Shown here piece after piece: positions 1-9,774 of a DNA stretch of 64,000 bases. Position numbers and translations under genes: made by a program. The stretch is from Ariolimax columbianus (taxonomy: Eukaryota; Mollusca; Gastropoda; Stylommatophora; Arionidae), in NCBI GenBank assembly GCA_036924085.1, contig JAVGWX010000007.1:98357141-98421140 (forward strand), read 5' to 3'. Position 1 is the stretch's first letter. Every line of letters starts with the position of its first letter. The notes beneath the pieces were generated by a model, which had not been told where the DNA came from, did not search any database, and saw nothing but the letters and a program-made list of their open reading frames with translations.

Positions 1-542
1 CTCTACTCACGGGAAACGGTGGTCACTGACGAGGCCTCGTGCAGGCTACAGGTCCTGCCCAAAATGGTGAAACTTGTTAGACCGGTCCTCGTGTATGGCT
101 CCGAGACCTGGACCCTGAAAAAAAGCGACAACTCGAGACTTGAGGCCTTCCATATACGAAATCAGCGACGCATCCTTGGCGTTCGTTGGTACGATTTCGT
201 CCGGAATGTGGAAATTTCCACAAAAAGACACCCCCCCCCCCCCACCCCCGTCTCGGTTATTCTGGAACGTCGCCGCATTTCTCTGTTCGGTCATGTTGTC
301 CGACTGGACAAGGAGGTCCCAGCTCACCAGATCCTTCAAAAGACAGTCAACAGTGCAAACGGTCTCGACTCTGCTGGCTATAAGCGCCGGAGAGGTCGTC
401 CCCGAAACACGTGGCTCCATCAGGTAGCAGCCTCCCCATCTGCCTTAGAGGAGGCCGGGCAGCACGCAGTTACAACTGGACATGTCGGTGTTCATCCGAC
501 GCAACGGCCTCAGACGCCTAAGCGAACATTATTATTATTATT
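1..542 (+). mobile_element. LINE 3' end: reverse transcriptase C-terminal fragment
   Basis: The reading frame encodes the region after the RT domain of a non-LTR retrotransposon. Visible landmarks are VYGSETWTL, a LEAFHIRNQRRILGVRW block, SLFGHVVRL, and RRRGRPRNTWLHQV. This order is standard for the C-terminal segment of RTE/CR1-like ORF2 proteins. A 13-C run at 231-243 lies between the two blocks without closing the frame. The fragment ends in a short (ATT)n tail at about 528-542, as expected for a LINE 3' terminus. The 5' side runs off the window, so the full element length is unknown. The same subfamily appears on the minus strand at 4040-4310. Confidence 0.8.
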
Positions 543-865
543 GATAGACCGCCTACTTTGGCTGAGCTTGCCAAGGCTATCGATTACCTCTCAAACGGCA
601 AAGATCCAGGAGGAGATGGTAACCCGAAGCCATCAAATGTGGGAAATAAGCACTAGCCCAGGCGATGTTCGATCTTCTATGCCTCTGCTGGGAGGAAGGT
701 GTAGCCCCCAAGGCATGCGTGACGCCATTATTGTGACGATTTACAAAAACAAAGGTGACCCCGGGGACTGCAATAATTATAAAGGAATTCCGCCCCTTTG
801 CGTTTTGGCAAAGTTTACGTCCGCATGCTACTCAACACGTTGAGATTGCTCGTGGACAATTGAAA
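543..865 (+). mobile_element. LINE RT fingers fragment, frameshifted
   Basis: Directly after the preceding LINE tail a new RT fragment begins. One frame reads LAELAKAIDYLSNGKDPGGDG and another reads MRDAIIVTIYKNKGDPGDCN followed by NYKGI. These are the motifs just upstream of and inside RT motifs 0-1 of LINE ORF2. They sit in different frames with stops, so this is a dead copy. The junction suggests either a nested insertion or a rearranged tandem of two elements. Confidence 0.75.
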
Positions 866-989
866 ATATGAAAATAGAAAAAGTCTTTGAAGCAATACTT
901 AGAAAGCCAAGAATACAGTAGGGAAGGGACAAATGAGAAATATACCGAAAATGTGACACTTAAAAACAGAGGTAAAGAACATAGTGCTA

Positions 990-1985
990 ATTGCGAAACA
1001 GAAGATGTTGGATGAAGCAGCTGGACATGACATAACACCAGAGATGGTCAAGTACATGGGAACTGTAAGTGAGCTACGATTTCTTAAGGGTATCAGAGCC
1101 ATCTGGAGCCACAAAACTATACCAAAAGACTAGCAGATTGGTTTCAGAGCCATCTGGAGACACAAGACTGTACCAACAGACTAGCAGATTGGTTTCAGAG
1201 CCATCTGGAGCCACAAGACTATACCAAAAGACTACGAGATTGGTTTCAGAGCCATCTGGAGACACAAGACTATACCAAAAGACTAGGAGATTGGTTTCAG
1301 AGCCATCTAGAGCTACACGACTATATCAAAAGACTACGAAATTGCCATCATAATACCCAAACTTAAGAAGGGTGACAACCGGCAATACGAAAAACTATAG
1401 AGGCGTATCTCTCCTTAGTGTTCCTGGTAAAGTTTACTCGAGAAACTTGAAGCAGAGGCTACGAGGTTTGGCAGAGCAATATATGGATGAGACCCGTTCC
1501 AAGCAAACCAAAGTACTTAAGACCTTATCTTCACACTCAGACAGGTGAGTGAAAAGTAATTAACTATAAGAGTGATATGCATCTTTGCTTCTTGGATCTA
1601 GAACGACATTTGATAAGGTTCCCTGCAGCAGATTTCGGGACTGCTTGATAAGGAAGAACATTCTAGTGCCCGTGATCAGCGCCATACATAGCTTCTAAAA
1701 AACCTGCATGGATTAGGTTAGGACATAAAATTAGAAGTCATATTAGTTCACTACCACTAATGGCGTAAAACGCTGTGATATTATGTCCCCATATCTGTTC
1801 ATACTTCGCATGGAGGATGTGTGTTTGGAGAAGACGAATTCTCATTGGAGTACTGGAAGATGAGGCCTGTTTACATATCAGAGTTGACGTTTGCCGACGA
1901 CTTGGCCCTGATTGTTAAATCAGAGGCGCATTTTCAGTCCAATCTACAGATCTGGAAGAAAGAACTGGAGAAGAGAGGATGACCC
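990..1985 (+). mobile_element. Decayed LINE reverse transcriptase with internal tandem expansion
   Basis: Conceptual translation across frames gives HDITPEMVKYMGT, IIPKLKKGDNRQYEKL, SPLSVPGKVYSRNLKQRLRG, then FLDLERTFDKV (RT motif A, near 1590-1622) and FADDLALI (RT motif C, 1889-1912). This is the RT core of a LINE with several stops and frameshifts. A five-copy 51-bp expansion sits inside the coding region at 1093-1347. The tail passes into a SINE A fragment at about 1986. Nothing here can encode a working protein. Confidence 0.8.
1093..1347 (+). repeat. 51-bp minisatellite, 5 copies, inside LINE RT
   Basis: Units start at 1093, 1144, 1195, 1246 and 1297, exactly 51 bp apart. Each unit is a copy of the RT segment FRAIWRHKTIPKDWQIG, 17 codons, although several Trp codons have become TAG. 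Because 51 is a multiple of three, the amplification kept the RT frame. Units differ by a few substitutions. Confidence 0.9.
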
Positions 1986-2156
1986 TGCTGAAGACGGATG
2001 TGTCGTACCGAAAGGTGCACATATCGCAGTCAACCTGTTAACTAGCGACACAACGTATTCCGTTCTACGGACTACATCCTGCTACTTGCAAAGCCATGTT
2101 CTGGGCTTGGTGGAGGAAGATTGAGAACGAACGCAGAAGAAGAAGAAGAGGATGAC
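1986..2156 (+). mobile_element. SINE A, 3' fragment
   Basis: This stretch aligns by eye with the 3' half of the other SINE A copies in the window. It has a GAAG-CGGATGTG block, a CCGAAAGGTGCA block, a CACAACG-ATTCCGTTCT block, then GATTGAGAACGAACG followed by a GAAGAAGAA tail. It is more diverged than the copies near 12.5 and 13.4 kb. The 5' half is missing and the fragment abuts the decayed LINE RT. Confidence 0.75.
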
Positions 2157-2309
2157 TATTTTCTGGTCCAAAACTAAAATTATGGTGATAACAGGAGTGG
2201 AGAAGAGACATCAGATTATAATCATAATTATCATCGGAGACCAAATGCTTTAGACTGGAAGGTGGCATTAAATTACAGAAGGTTACTAGAATAACGGCTA
2301 CCAGGAGGC

Positions 2310-2393
2310 GTTTCCATATCATAAACTGAAGTTTTCTCAGCAAAATATAAAGTTTCCATATCATAAACTGAAGTTTTCTCAGCAAAATATAAA
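2310..2393. repeat. 42-bp direct duplication
   Basis: Two adjacent copies of a 42-bp unit start at 2310 and 2352. Each begins GTTTCCATATC and ends in CAGCAAAATATAAA. The two copies are essentially identical, which suggests a recent local duplication. No coding content was recognised. Confidence 0.9.
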
Positions 2394-2564
2394 TTGGTAA
2401 GAAAACATAGATGGCTGTATATCTCTCCAACTATATGCCAGTTACGATTTATGAATGTGAGTCACGGGCAACGGGAACAACTCCTGATAAGTCAGCCTCA
2501 GCGGTCGTCCAGGAAACAAGAAGACTAGCTCCGAAATAGATGATTTGATCTTGAACCCCAGCCC

Positions 2565-2860
2565 TTGCAGACTCGAGTGGAAGTCTCAACTTTGATGGTT
2601 TGGGCATGTCTGCAGAATGAAAGAATATCGACTTCTACGTCAGTTATTGGAATCAAAGAGTCAAGGATCCAGACCCTGAGAACGATCCAAAGTCCGTTGG
2701 AAGGATTACATAAGACAGTCTATAAAAGTCAGTGAACTGAAAGGAAACCAGGTCAATAAAAAGGCAGCGGGTAGAAACGGTCAGGCGCTTTTTCTGGCAA
2801 ATCCATGCACCGCATGGGGTAGAAGTGGAGCGACTAAGTAAATAAGGTAGTAGACTCTAC
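2565..2860 (+). mobile_element. LINE C-terminal fragment
   Basis: Translation gives WFGHVCRMKEYRLLRQLLES followed by SKVRWKDYIRQSIKVSELKG. This is the FGHV...RRLRGRPKxRWKDxI region of LINE ORF2. The end of the coding sequence, around CTAWGRSGATK, merges into the 52-bp tandem array that follows, so the array was seeded from the 3' end of this LINE. Confidence 0.7.
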
Positions 2861-3275
2861 GGCCCAGGGGGTAGAAGTGGGGCGACTAAGTAAATAAGGT
2901 AGTAGACTCTACGGCCCAGGGGATAGAAGTGGGGCGACTAAGTAAATAAGGTGGTAGACTCTACAGCCCAGGGGATAGAAGTGGGGCGACTAAGTAAATA
3001 AGGTGGTAGACTCTACAGCCCAGGGGATAGAAGTGGGGCGACTAAGTAAATAAGGTAGTAGACTACACCCCAGGGGGGGGGTAGAAGTGGGGCGACTAAG
3101 TAAATAAGGTAGTAGACTCTACAGCCTAGGGGGGGGGGGGGCGACTAAGTAAATAAGGTAATAGACTCTACAGCCCAGGGGGGGGGGGGGGGGTAGAAGT
3201 GGAGCGACTAAGTAAATACGGTTGTAGACTCTACAGCCCAGTGGGTAGAAGTGGAGCGACTAAGTAAGTTAGTAT
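2819..3275. repeat. 52-bp minisatellite from a LINE 3' end, about 9 copies
   Basis: The TAGAAGTGG landmark recurs at 52-bp spacing in the first copies (for example 2820, 2872, 2924). Each unit also carries CGACTAAGTAAATAAGG and TAGACTCTAC. Later copies contain expanding G runs, up to about 15 G near 3179-3192, which change the unit length. The first unit is continuous with the LINE coding end at 2860. Confidence 0.9.
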
Positions 3276-3659
3276 AATTTCAAAAGAGATTTTCATATAT
3301 ATATGAAAGATGGCGCCATAACTGGCTGCGGGTCTACATTGCTCTTCTGTTTTAATTCATTATAGATGCCACCAGACCATGAATTTGCCAGGAATGAACA
3401 CTAGTGTTCACTTACACTTGTATTCACGGAAACGTGTTGTTTTTTTCAATTTGGACTGGTTAATTCGTTCGTTGTGTGTGTTTTCTTTCGTCCTATTATC
3501 CTGGAATGGACATGGGCTGTATGAAAAGCACTACGATTAAACATGTGACATCTTTCACTGTCTAGTTCACGCGGATGAACTTCACGAGAGTGGAGCCCTT
3601 CGCCCTAGCTGAGGACAGGCCAGCTTTGTTGTATGTAATTTACATACAACTATAATGCA
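3276..3659. other. No gene; short perfect palindrome at 3628-3650
   Basis: No coding homology was seen in this stretch. It contains a short (TA)n at about 3295-3304. At 3628-3650 there is a perfect 11-bp inverted repeat, GTTGTATGTAA and its complement, around a single central base. A second stem of 9 bp lies at 3719-3743, inside the next repeat. Confidence 0.6.
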
Positions 3660-4035
3660 CTGTCACCTGGAGAGAGATGGGCTTCGTCAGGTGTGTAGCG
3701 GCCCAAGACACGCCGTAATTGTATGGCGTGAGCTGCCATACAACATACCTGACAAGACCATCACTTTGGCTTCCTTGTAGCCCTCCCTGGAAACGGGCTG
3801 TTTTTTTATGGCAGCCTGGTTGATGGGATGAGGAATCGACGTGATCCCCGTAGTAGTGAGCGACATGCAGATGAAGTCAAGCATAGCCCAGTCGCATGGA
3901 GGACCACGGTCCATCTTCATCAGCACGCTCGGGATGGGAAGAAAGCTACTGCAACCCGCCACTTCATGTCCTTTTCAGTGCAAACAAAAAAGTAAACGTA
4001 ATCATTGTGGGCATTGGAAACAACCACAACAACAT
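3660..4035 (-). mobile_element. Dispersed repeat E, copy E1
   Basis: On the minus strand it reads CCCACAATGA near its start, then AAGTGGCGGGTTGCAGTAGC, CGAGCGTGCTGATGAAG, ACGGGGATCACGTCGAT, GCCATAAAAA, and GTTTCCAGGGAGGGCTAC. The same blocks in the same order occur at about 41.1, 48.9, 61.8 and 62.2 kb. There is no transposase and no tRNA-like head. It is an unclassified non-autonomous dispersed repeat of roughly 260-370 bp. Confidence 0.75.
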
Positions 4036-4039
4036 ATGT

Positions 4040-4307
4040 GTGATCAATCAATAGTACGCTTAGGTTACCAGGTCCCGTCGCGTTTAATGATCATGTCTAT
4101 GACCACGTCTGATGACCACGTCCCAGGCGGCCTTCACTTCTGTTGGGGAGGTGGCGATCTGTTTTATCCAGGTGTGGCGCTGGCGGTCCCGAGGCCGTCT
4201 CCAGGATGAGCACGGTTTCTTCTCGTAACTCCGCCCCCCCCCCCCCCCCCCAGCCTGCCGGAGCATCTCGTGGGCTGGAACTTCCCGGGAAAGGCGAACA
4301 ACGTGCC

Positions 4308-4350
<43 letters not shown>

Positions 4351-4362
4351 GATGACGATCAA
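4040..4362 (-). mobile_element. LINE C-terminal fragment with C and GA runs
   Basis: On the minus strand SLFGHVVRLSREVPAHEMLR and then RHTWIKQIATSPTEVKAAWD are readable. This is the same subfamily as positions 1-542, which has SLFGHVVRLDKEVPAHQILQ. An 18-C run at 4234-4251 interrupts the coding part. A (GA)20 microsatellite at 4310-4349 occupies its 5' edge. The fragment ends with a TGATTGATTG-like tail near 4045. Confidence 0.75.
4310..4349. repeat. (GA)20 microsatellite
   Basis: An uninterrupted AG/GA dinucleotide run abuts the LINE fragment. On the minus strand it would extend the LINE frame as Ser-Leu repeats, which is a repeat artefact. Confidence 0.95.
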
Positions 4363-4617
4363 TCGTTAAGACAATGCCTACAAGATGTGTACGTCCAACT
4401 ACTTCACTGTTGGAAATCATATGATCCCGAGAATGCGCATTTAGTTGCGCAAGTGGAAGACATCAAAACGCTGGCGATCCCGCTTTATATATATTTATAT
4501 AATGTTAAAATATGTCATGGAACCCTAACCTTGAATTTAAACATGAAAAAGATGGGGAAAAACGTAGTGTTAGTGTCGCTATACTAAGACTTAATGCTGG
4601 GCGATTCCAAGAGAATT

Positions 4618-4947
4618 TCTATACATATATTAAGTCTTAGTTGACCTGTACTTCTTCAGGGGCATAAATCCCTGTGCAGGTCCTATCTCTGGTGTTAGCT
4701 GGATGTGGCCAGGAGGAGGATTTCCTGCTTAGCGGGCTAGGTTCGAGCAGCTTATTACTCTACTATGGAGGGTGGTTAATTGATGTGAAAGTCCATCTTA
4801 ACATACTAAAACACTAGAGCAAAGTAGACTCCCAGCCTGTTAGACGCCATCTATGCTGCTGTTAACAAACCACCTAACCATGGCCGGTGTTATGCCATGT
4901 CACACAGTTAGTCGCCTCCTACGACATGCTCTATGTGGGGCAGTGTT
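4618..4947 (+). mobile_element. Dispersed repeat F, copy F1
   Basis: This segment matches the reverse complement of 56325-56655 over its whole length. Shared blocks include CTGTGCAGGTCC, GATTTCCTGCT, CAGCTTATTACTC, CCATCTATGCTGCT, ACAAACCACCTAACCATGGC, and CACAGTTAGTCGCCTC. It has no coding potential and no recognised tRNA head. Just upstream, CTAAGACTTAAT at 4583-4594 pairs with ATTAAGTCTTAG at 4628-4639. The class is unknown. Confidence 0.8.
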
Positions 4948-5094
4948 GCTATTCTTGTCCTTGTCACACACATAGACCCCGGCATTCCACTCGGGTAATA
5001 CATATATATTTATTAAGAAAAACGTTATTAAGAATCTCTACTCCCATTCCAATAGTGCGGTCTTCCTTAATGGGATAACTAGAAAACTGTTCGG

Positions 5095-5880
5095 CAGGTC
5101 AACCGGTGTACGTGAACGATAGTGGTGTCTTCTTTCACCGATGCTATTTAATATTTTTCTGGAACGCATCATTTCCGAAGTACCGGCGTATCACGTGACA
5201 TCTGTTTGGCTAGAAAGGCGCTATAAATTGCAAGTCTAATCTCAAGTCTTGACAACACAAATTATGCCGCTCACAAATTTGGAATGGAAATTAGTGCAGA
5301 GAATAGTCAGATGACGGGCAACGCCGCGGGAGACTAATAAGTCCGCTTGCGACCAAAGGCGAACCATTGCAAAGTGTTAAATAGTTTAAATACCTGGGAA
5401 CAATGATAGATGCGAAATGTTTCAAAGCTGAGATTCAGGAAAGAACAGCGGTAGCCATGGGGCCCTTACTGAGGGACAAAACCATCAACATGAAATGCAC
5501 TTGTCATGTCCGTGTTATTTTAGGCTTGGACAGCTGCTGTTCTAGAGCGTGGCAGAATATGTGAAATGGAGGTCAGGTGGTTGCGTCGAATCCACGTCAC
5601 GAATATGGCGGTCCGTGACACCATTAATAGATAGGTCGGCCGCAAATATTAAGAATATGAAGACATATTGACTATGGCAAAAACACGTGAGCTCACGTGG
5701 TATTGGCATGTATTAAGATAGTCTAATTGGACCAAGACCATCGTGCAAGGTTCTGTGCCTGGGAAGCGTGAGAGAGGAAGGCAGAAAAAGAGACGGGAAG
5801 ACAACATCTGAGCGTAAACGGCTATAACAAATATCCTGGCCAAAGAAAAGCGAGCTGAGTGGTTGGAGTGGTTCAACAAT
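5095..5880 (+). mobile_element. Decayed RTE-like LINE, RT palm to C-terminus
   Basis: Frames together show LSPMLFNIFLERIISE (the block after RT motif A), a thumb segment VLNSFKYLGTMIDAK, and a C-terminal end reading AKKKRAEWLEWFNNF. Stops and frameshifts are frequent. It matches the layout of the RTE-like LINE at 53285-55205, with which it shares the LFNIFLE and KYL-SIVSD-type blocks. It is a fossil copy. Confidence 0.65.
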
Positions 5881-5959
5881 TTTCAATATTGGTGTCCCAG
5901 CGAACGTCCCAGTTTATGGGACTGGTGATGATGGTGATGCTTATGATACCCTTTTTAAA

Positions 5960-6167
5960 TTTGTGTTCGTTCGTCTTATTTCTTTATTTCATAAGGCGGT
6001 GTGCGTTGCACTGCGGTTTTTATTTTGCGCCTGTCGGCCCAGTGCATCCAACTTCGACATCATTTTATGTAAGGGTTTGCTTCCTCCTGCATTTTCTAAG
6101 GGTTTGCTTCCTCCTGCATTTTTTAAAGGTTTGCTTCACCGGGGTAACGGTCGGTGCTGTGATGGGG
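5960..6167 (-). mobile_element. SINE B, head-less copy with internal duplication
   Basis: On the minus strand this reads from CCATCACAGCACC through GCAAACC, GAAGTTGGATGCACTGGGCC and GTGCAACGCACACC. These are the blocks seen in the other SINE B copies at 41.5, 48.1 and 51.2 kb. A 27-bp block containing TTTGCTTCCTCCTGCATTTT occurs about 2.5 times in a row at 6069-6135. The tRNA-like head is missing, and a SINE A tail joins exactly where it would be. Confidence 0.8.
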
Positions 6168-6594
6168 ATCTTCTTCTTCGTTCGTTCTCGATCTCCCACT
6201 ACCAAACCCTGAAAGGGCTTAAATAGCAGAATGTAGTTCAGAGAACGGAATGCATTGTGTCGTAGTTTACAGCTTGACTGCGATATTTGCACCTTTCGGT
6301 CCAACACATCCTACTTCAGCAAGCATTTTTTGAGTACCGGGTTAGCATTCCCTCTTCGATCCCGTCTCCTTAGCCAGTCTGCCCTGCTGCAGTCTGTTAT
6401 CCAGGATCACCGCGTGGAGGTGTAGAAGGGTCTTGGCAGCTATGGTTCGCTGGCCCTGACGCTAGCAGTCAGCTATGGGTCGCTGACCACTGCAGCTCAT
6501 GCGCTGCTCAGTGTCTTGATCCCTGATGGGGATCGAACCTAGCTCCTTTTGGTTGTGAGCCGTGTCATTTAACCACTAGCCAGCCGTCCCCACG
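6168..6594 (-). mobile_element. SINE A, full-length with tRNA-derived head
   Basis: This is the only complete SINE A in the window, about 427 bp on the minus strand. The head carries an A-box-like GGCTAGTGGTTAAATGA (6566-6585) and a B-box AGGTTCGATCCC (6529-6540), the internal RNA polymerase III promoter layout of tRNA-derived SINEs. The body follows, with GTCAGCGACCCATAGCTGAC, CACCGCGTGG complement, AAAAAATGCTTGCTGAAG and ACCGAAAGGTGCAAATATCG blocks. The 3' end is GAGAACGAACGAAGAAGAAG. Other copies lie at 1986, 12484, 13269, 44542 and 60005. Confidence 0.85.
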
Positions 6595-6596
6595 CT

Positions 6597-7071
6597 TATT
6601 ATGATGATACTAATGATAATGATGATGATGATAACGATATACCAATATAAAGTTATTTTTAAAACACAATAACAAAAGAAGGAAAAGTCTAGTCGTACCA
6701 AAACAACAGTAAACCAGACATTACAGTTTATATCAATGAATTCAACTTGTGAAGCATAATCAGAATGTAGTTTAGACATGGCAGAAGTAGTGGCTCGCTC
6801 TAGTTTGACCTTATTCAACCTGAGGCTACTTCCACGCTTGATTGGCAGGTGGCAATGATCGCATTTGATTGTATTCATTTATAAAATGATTGTTTTATGC
6901 CACAGTTTTTTTTAAAAATGTACTGAAGATTATTATTATACATACTTGTACTTCAATCTCACGTTATCAAGGTCTGAATGATGCATCACTAAGGGGACGT
7001 TACAAAAGTATAAATATCAGTTGCGGTTGGTGGACCGATGAGCGCATGGACAATGGTCAAAACAATTGAAA
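6597..7071. other. No gene; short ATG/ATA-rich microsatellite
   Basis: Positions 6599-6635 are an imperfect (ATG)n and ATA-rich tract next to the SINE head. The rest is AT-rich sequence in which I see no coding homology, repeat family or RNA gene. Confidence 0.5.
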
Positions 7072-7075
7072 CAAA

Positions 7076-7460
7076 TGTAAAAGTTGATTAAGCTTAAGTT
7101 TAATCAAAATTTTAAACTGGGTATGGTCAGATACTGCACCGAGACGAGAATATAAACAAAACCTACATTACGACCAATAGGCCTTCATGAGGGACAACAA
7201 ATAACAACAATATTGAACTAATAAATCAACATATTAGGAAGCAGCTGGGAATATATGATTGGGTGAGGAGGGTGTGCGGGTACAAATGTTCTATGGCCTA
7301 CTTTAATTTAGATTTGTCGACGTTAAATTTGATTTGTTAGTTCAGTATTGTTGTCCCCGATGAAGGCCTATTGATCGTAACGTAGGTTTTGTTTGTGTTC
7401 TCGTCTCAGTGCGGTATCTGACCATACCATTTTTTGATCAACTTTAATCAACTTTTACAA
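7076..7460. mobile_element. Fold-back element G, copy G1
   Basis: Left arm 7076-7202 and right arm 7349-7460 are inverted repeats of about 115-125 bp. Both contain GTTGATTAA, a GTATGGTCAGATAC block, CACCGAGACGAGAA, CAAAACCTAC, and a CGACCAATAGGCCTTCAT block (or the complements). The spacer has no coding sequence. A second copy with the same arms lies at 28084-28535. The inner arm ends carry a GATGAAGGCC-TATT-G(A/G)TCGTAACG module discussed in the findings. Confidence 0.85.
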
Positions 7461-7554
7461 GGTTCTTTTTCATGTTTTATTTTTCATGTTTATTTCATAT
7501 ACCTCTGAACCCGTTTAGGCCCAAAATAGAGTGTATCCTACAATTTTATTATTC

Positions 7555-7965
7555 AATTAATGTTGGTTGTATTGTACGAAACACTTCTAGACAAAGAATC
7601 GAACCCCTCGAGTCGAAATGTTACAGAAAGATCCTCAGAATACCCCGGATGGCGAAAAAGACAAATGTTGACATTCGGCAAGAGTTGAGCATAGAGGAGA
7701 ATTCATGTATCAATTCCATTAAGGCCAGAAAATGTAAATACTTTGGTCCCATCAAGAGACATAACGGTCTTGAGAGAACAGTGATGGGAGGTATGATGCC
7801 AGGTAAGAGAGGCATGGGTAGACTAAGAAGACGATAGCACCAAGATATCCAGGACTGTCTGGGTATGACTGTGCCGGAGGTTCGAGTTTTGGCAAGGGGA
7901 AAGAGTGTTTTTTTTTCCACACACACTGTGATGGGAGAGACGTTCTATAAAAGATATGCTACATG
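7555..7965 (+). mobile_element. LINE C-terminal fragment (RTE-like)
   Basis: The frame reads SRQRIEPLESKCYRKILRI, then CKYFGPIKRHNGLERTVMGG, PGKRGMGRLRRR and HQDIQDCLGMT. It is closely similar to the C-terminus of the minus-strand LINE at 23934-24446, which reads CKYFGHIKRHSSLERTVMKG. There is a stop where the canonical RRRWHQDI has Trp. It is a 5'-truncated fragment of that family. Confidence 0.8.
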
Positions 7966-8654
7966 ATATATTTACGATAAAATAAGCTGTGAACATTTAT
8001 TTATGCTCTTGAACGTTGACATTTTTGAAGCAGGCCCCCAAAACATTTTTCTTAATAACTTTAACAAAAATAGTACATGGATTCAGATATTTCTAAAAAA
8101 AATGTATATTTTACAAATTAATGACATTTTTGTTTAAAAAATACCTTTCCTTTTAAGTAACATCTAGCCCCCACGCATTTTTCACACATCTATCTATGCC
8201 CGTCATGGAAGTTCTCCCCGGATCGCACAGTATTAAGTAGACGTTTTAATATTGCCATTGAAGCCACGCCAGTAAGCCAATATCTCTTCTAGCTGTTGCG
8301 TCTATAGTTTTTTTATTCATTCTAAAGCCGACAAACTGCATTCAACAATTTTGCTCGGAAGCGAAAAAGCCAATGCACAGAACGCGTGCGTTTCTTCGAA
8401 CACAGACTTCAAATCGGTAGATAAATATTGAAATATATATAAAACGCATGCATCAATAATGGCGGCAAACAGCTCGTCGTTCATTGGACAAGGAAAAGAG
8501 AAGTAGATTAAACCGAACTTCTATTCCCTCCACACGCTTACCCACTTCCCCTTCGCAGCACCTCACGTTTGAATTTTCCAAGGAGAAAAAAAGGTAAAGG
8601 ATGATTTGCAAAGACGGAAGATGATATTTTTGTCCTTCGTCAATTAAAACACAC
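7966..8654. other. No gene recognised
   Basis: AT-rich sequence with homopolymer A and T runs. The open frames here have no recognisable motifs. I see no repeat family shared with the rest of the window. Confidence 0.5.
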
Positions 8655-9108
8655 AAAGGTAATGACTCACACATTCAGGTAATGGCTCACACATTCAGGT
8701 AATGGCTCACACATTCAGGTAATGACTCAAACATACAGGTAATGTCTGACACATACAAGTAATGGCTCACACATATTGGTAATGACAAACACAAACATGC
8801 AATGGCTCACATTCAGGTAATGGCTCAAACGTACAGGTAATGTCTGACACATACAGGTAATGGCTCACATATATAGGTAATGACAAACACACACATACAA
8901 TGGCTCACATTCAGGTAATGGCTCAAACATACAGGTAATGTCTCACACATACAGGTAATGGCTCACACATTCAGGTAATGACTCACACATTCAGATAATG
9001 GCTCACACATACAGGTAATGACAAACACAAACATACAATGGCTCACACATTTAGGTAATGACAAATACATATAGTTAATGGCTTACACATACAGGTAATG
9101 GCTTAATA
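8655..9108. repeat. 20-bp minisatellite
   Basis: The unit is about 20 bp, AATGGCTCACACATTCAGGT with variants such as AATGACAAACACAAACA and AATGTCTGACACATACAGGT. Variant units recur in the same order around 8750-8860 and 8870-9010, which indicates a higher-order repeat of several units. Copies are too diverged to be recent. Confidence 0.9.
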
Positions 9109-9117
9109 ACAGCACCA

Positions 9118-9180
9118 GTTCAAAAACAAAACGATACCTACGTTACGACCACAAGGCCTTCGTCCAGGACAAAGAAAAAC
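9118..9180 (-). repeat. Solo G-type module
   Basis: On the minus strand it contains GGACGAAGGCCTTGTGGTCG followed by TAACGTAGGTATCG. This matches the inner arm module of elements G1 and G2 (GATGAAGGCCTATTGGTCG followed by TAACGTAGGTTT). Only this piece is present, without a partner arm nearby. Confidence 0.6.
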
Positions 9181-9762
9181 GAACGAAAATAACTAACAAA
9201 TCACAATAACTAAAACAACAAGACATGGAGTAACAGGAACGATTTAAGTTAGCCGCCATTAACCAGGTGTGCAAGAAAAGTGAGACAGCGTAACAAACAC
9301 AATTTACAAAACACGGCGTGCCAGTGGAACAAACCTGAAATGGTAAACATGATTACAAACATAGAAACACAGACGAAGCATAAACAAATCACATAACAAC
9401 AGCAACAACCGAAACAAATATCAAGAAACACACATATTGAAAGACATTAATGAGAAAGAATAAAGTGATAAAGGAAGAGACATATACAGAAAGAGGAATT
9501 GAAAGGAAAAGTGAGCGGAATGACAAGGGAAGTAGATGCAAGCGTATGGAATAAAAGAGACAACCCATAACAAAAATCATACGATTTTCAAGTTCAAACC
9601 GGTGTCGATCAACTGATGAGCAGGAGAAGATACCAGTGACTCTGATGTACACTTTATCCTGCCGTCAGGACAGTTAAAGTGGTTAGCAACAGGAGATCGA
9701 CATTTGCTGACACAAGCGAGCGCGGAGTTCAGGGCCAGTTTCACCAATATATTTGATTGCTC
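9181..9762. other. No gene recognised
   Basis: A-rich sequence with runs of AACAAA and GAAAG. Minus-strand frames translate to hydrophobic, Cys- and Phe-rich strings typical of low-complexity DNA. No known domain is visible. Confidence 0.45.
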
Positions 9763-9774
9763 AACTACTGGAAA

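Noticed and set aside
6529..6585. tRNA-like A- and B-boxes as a tRNA gene
   Set aside because: The sequence continues into the SINE A body and does not fold into a full cloverleaf by eye. The heads at 9984-10040 and 48151-48203 are rejected for the same reason.
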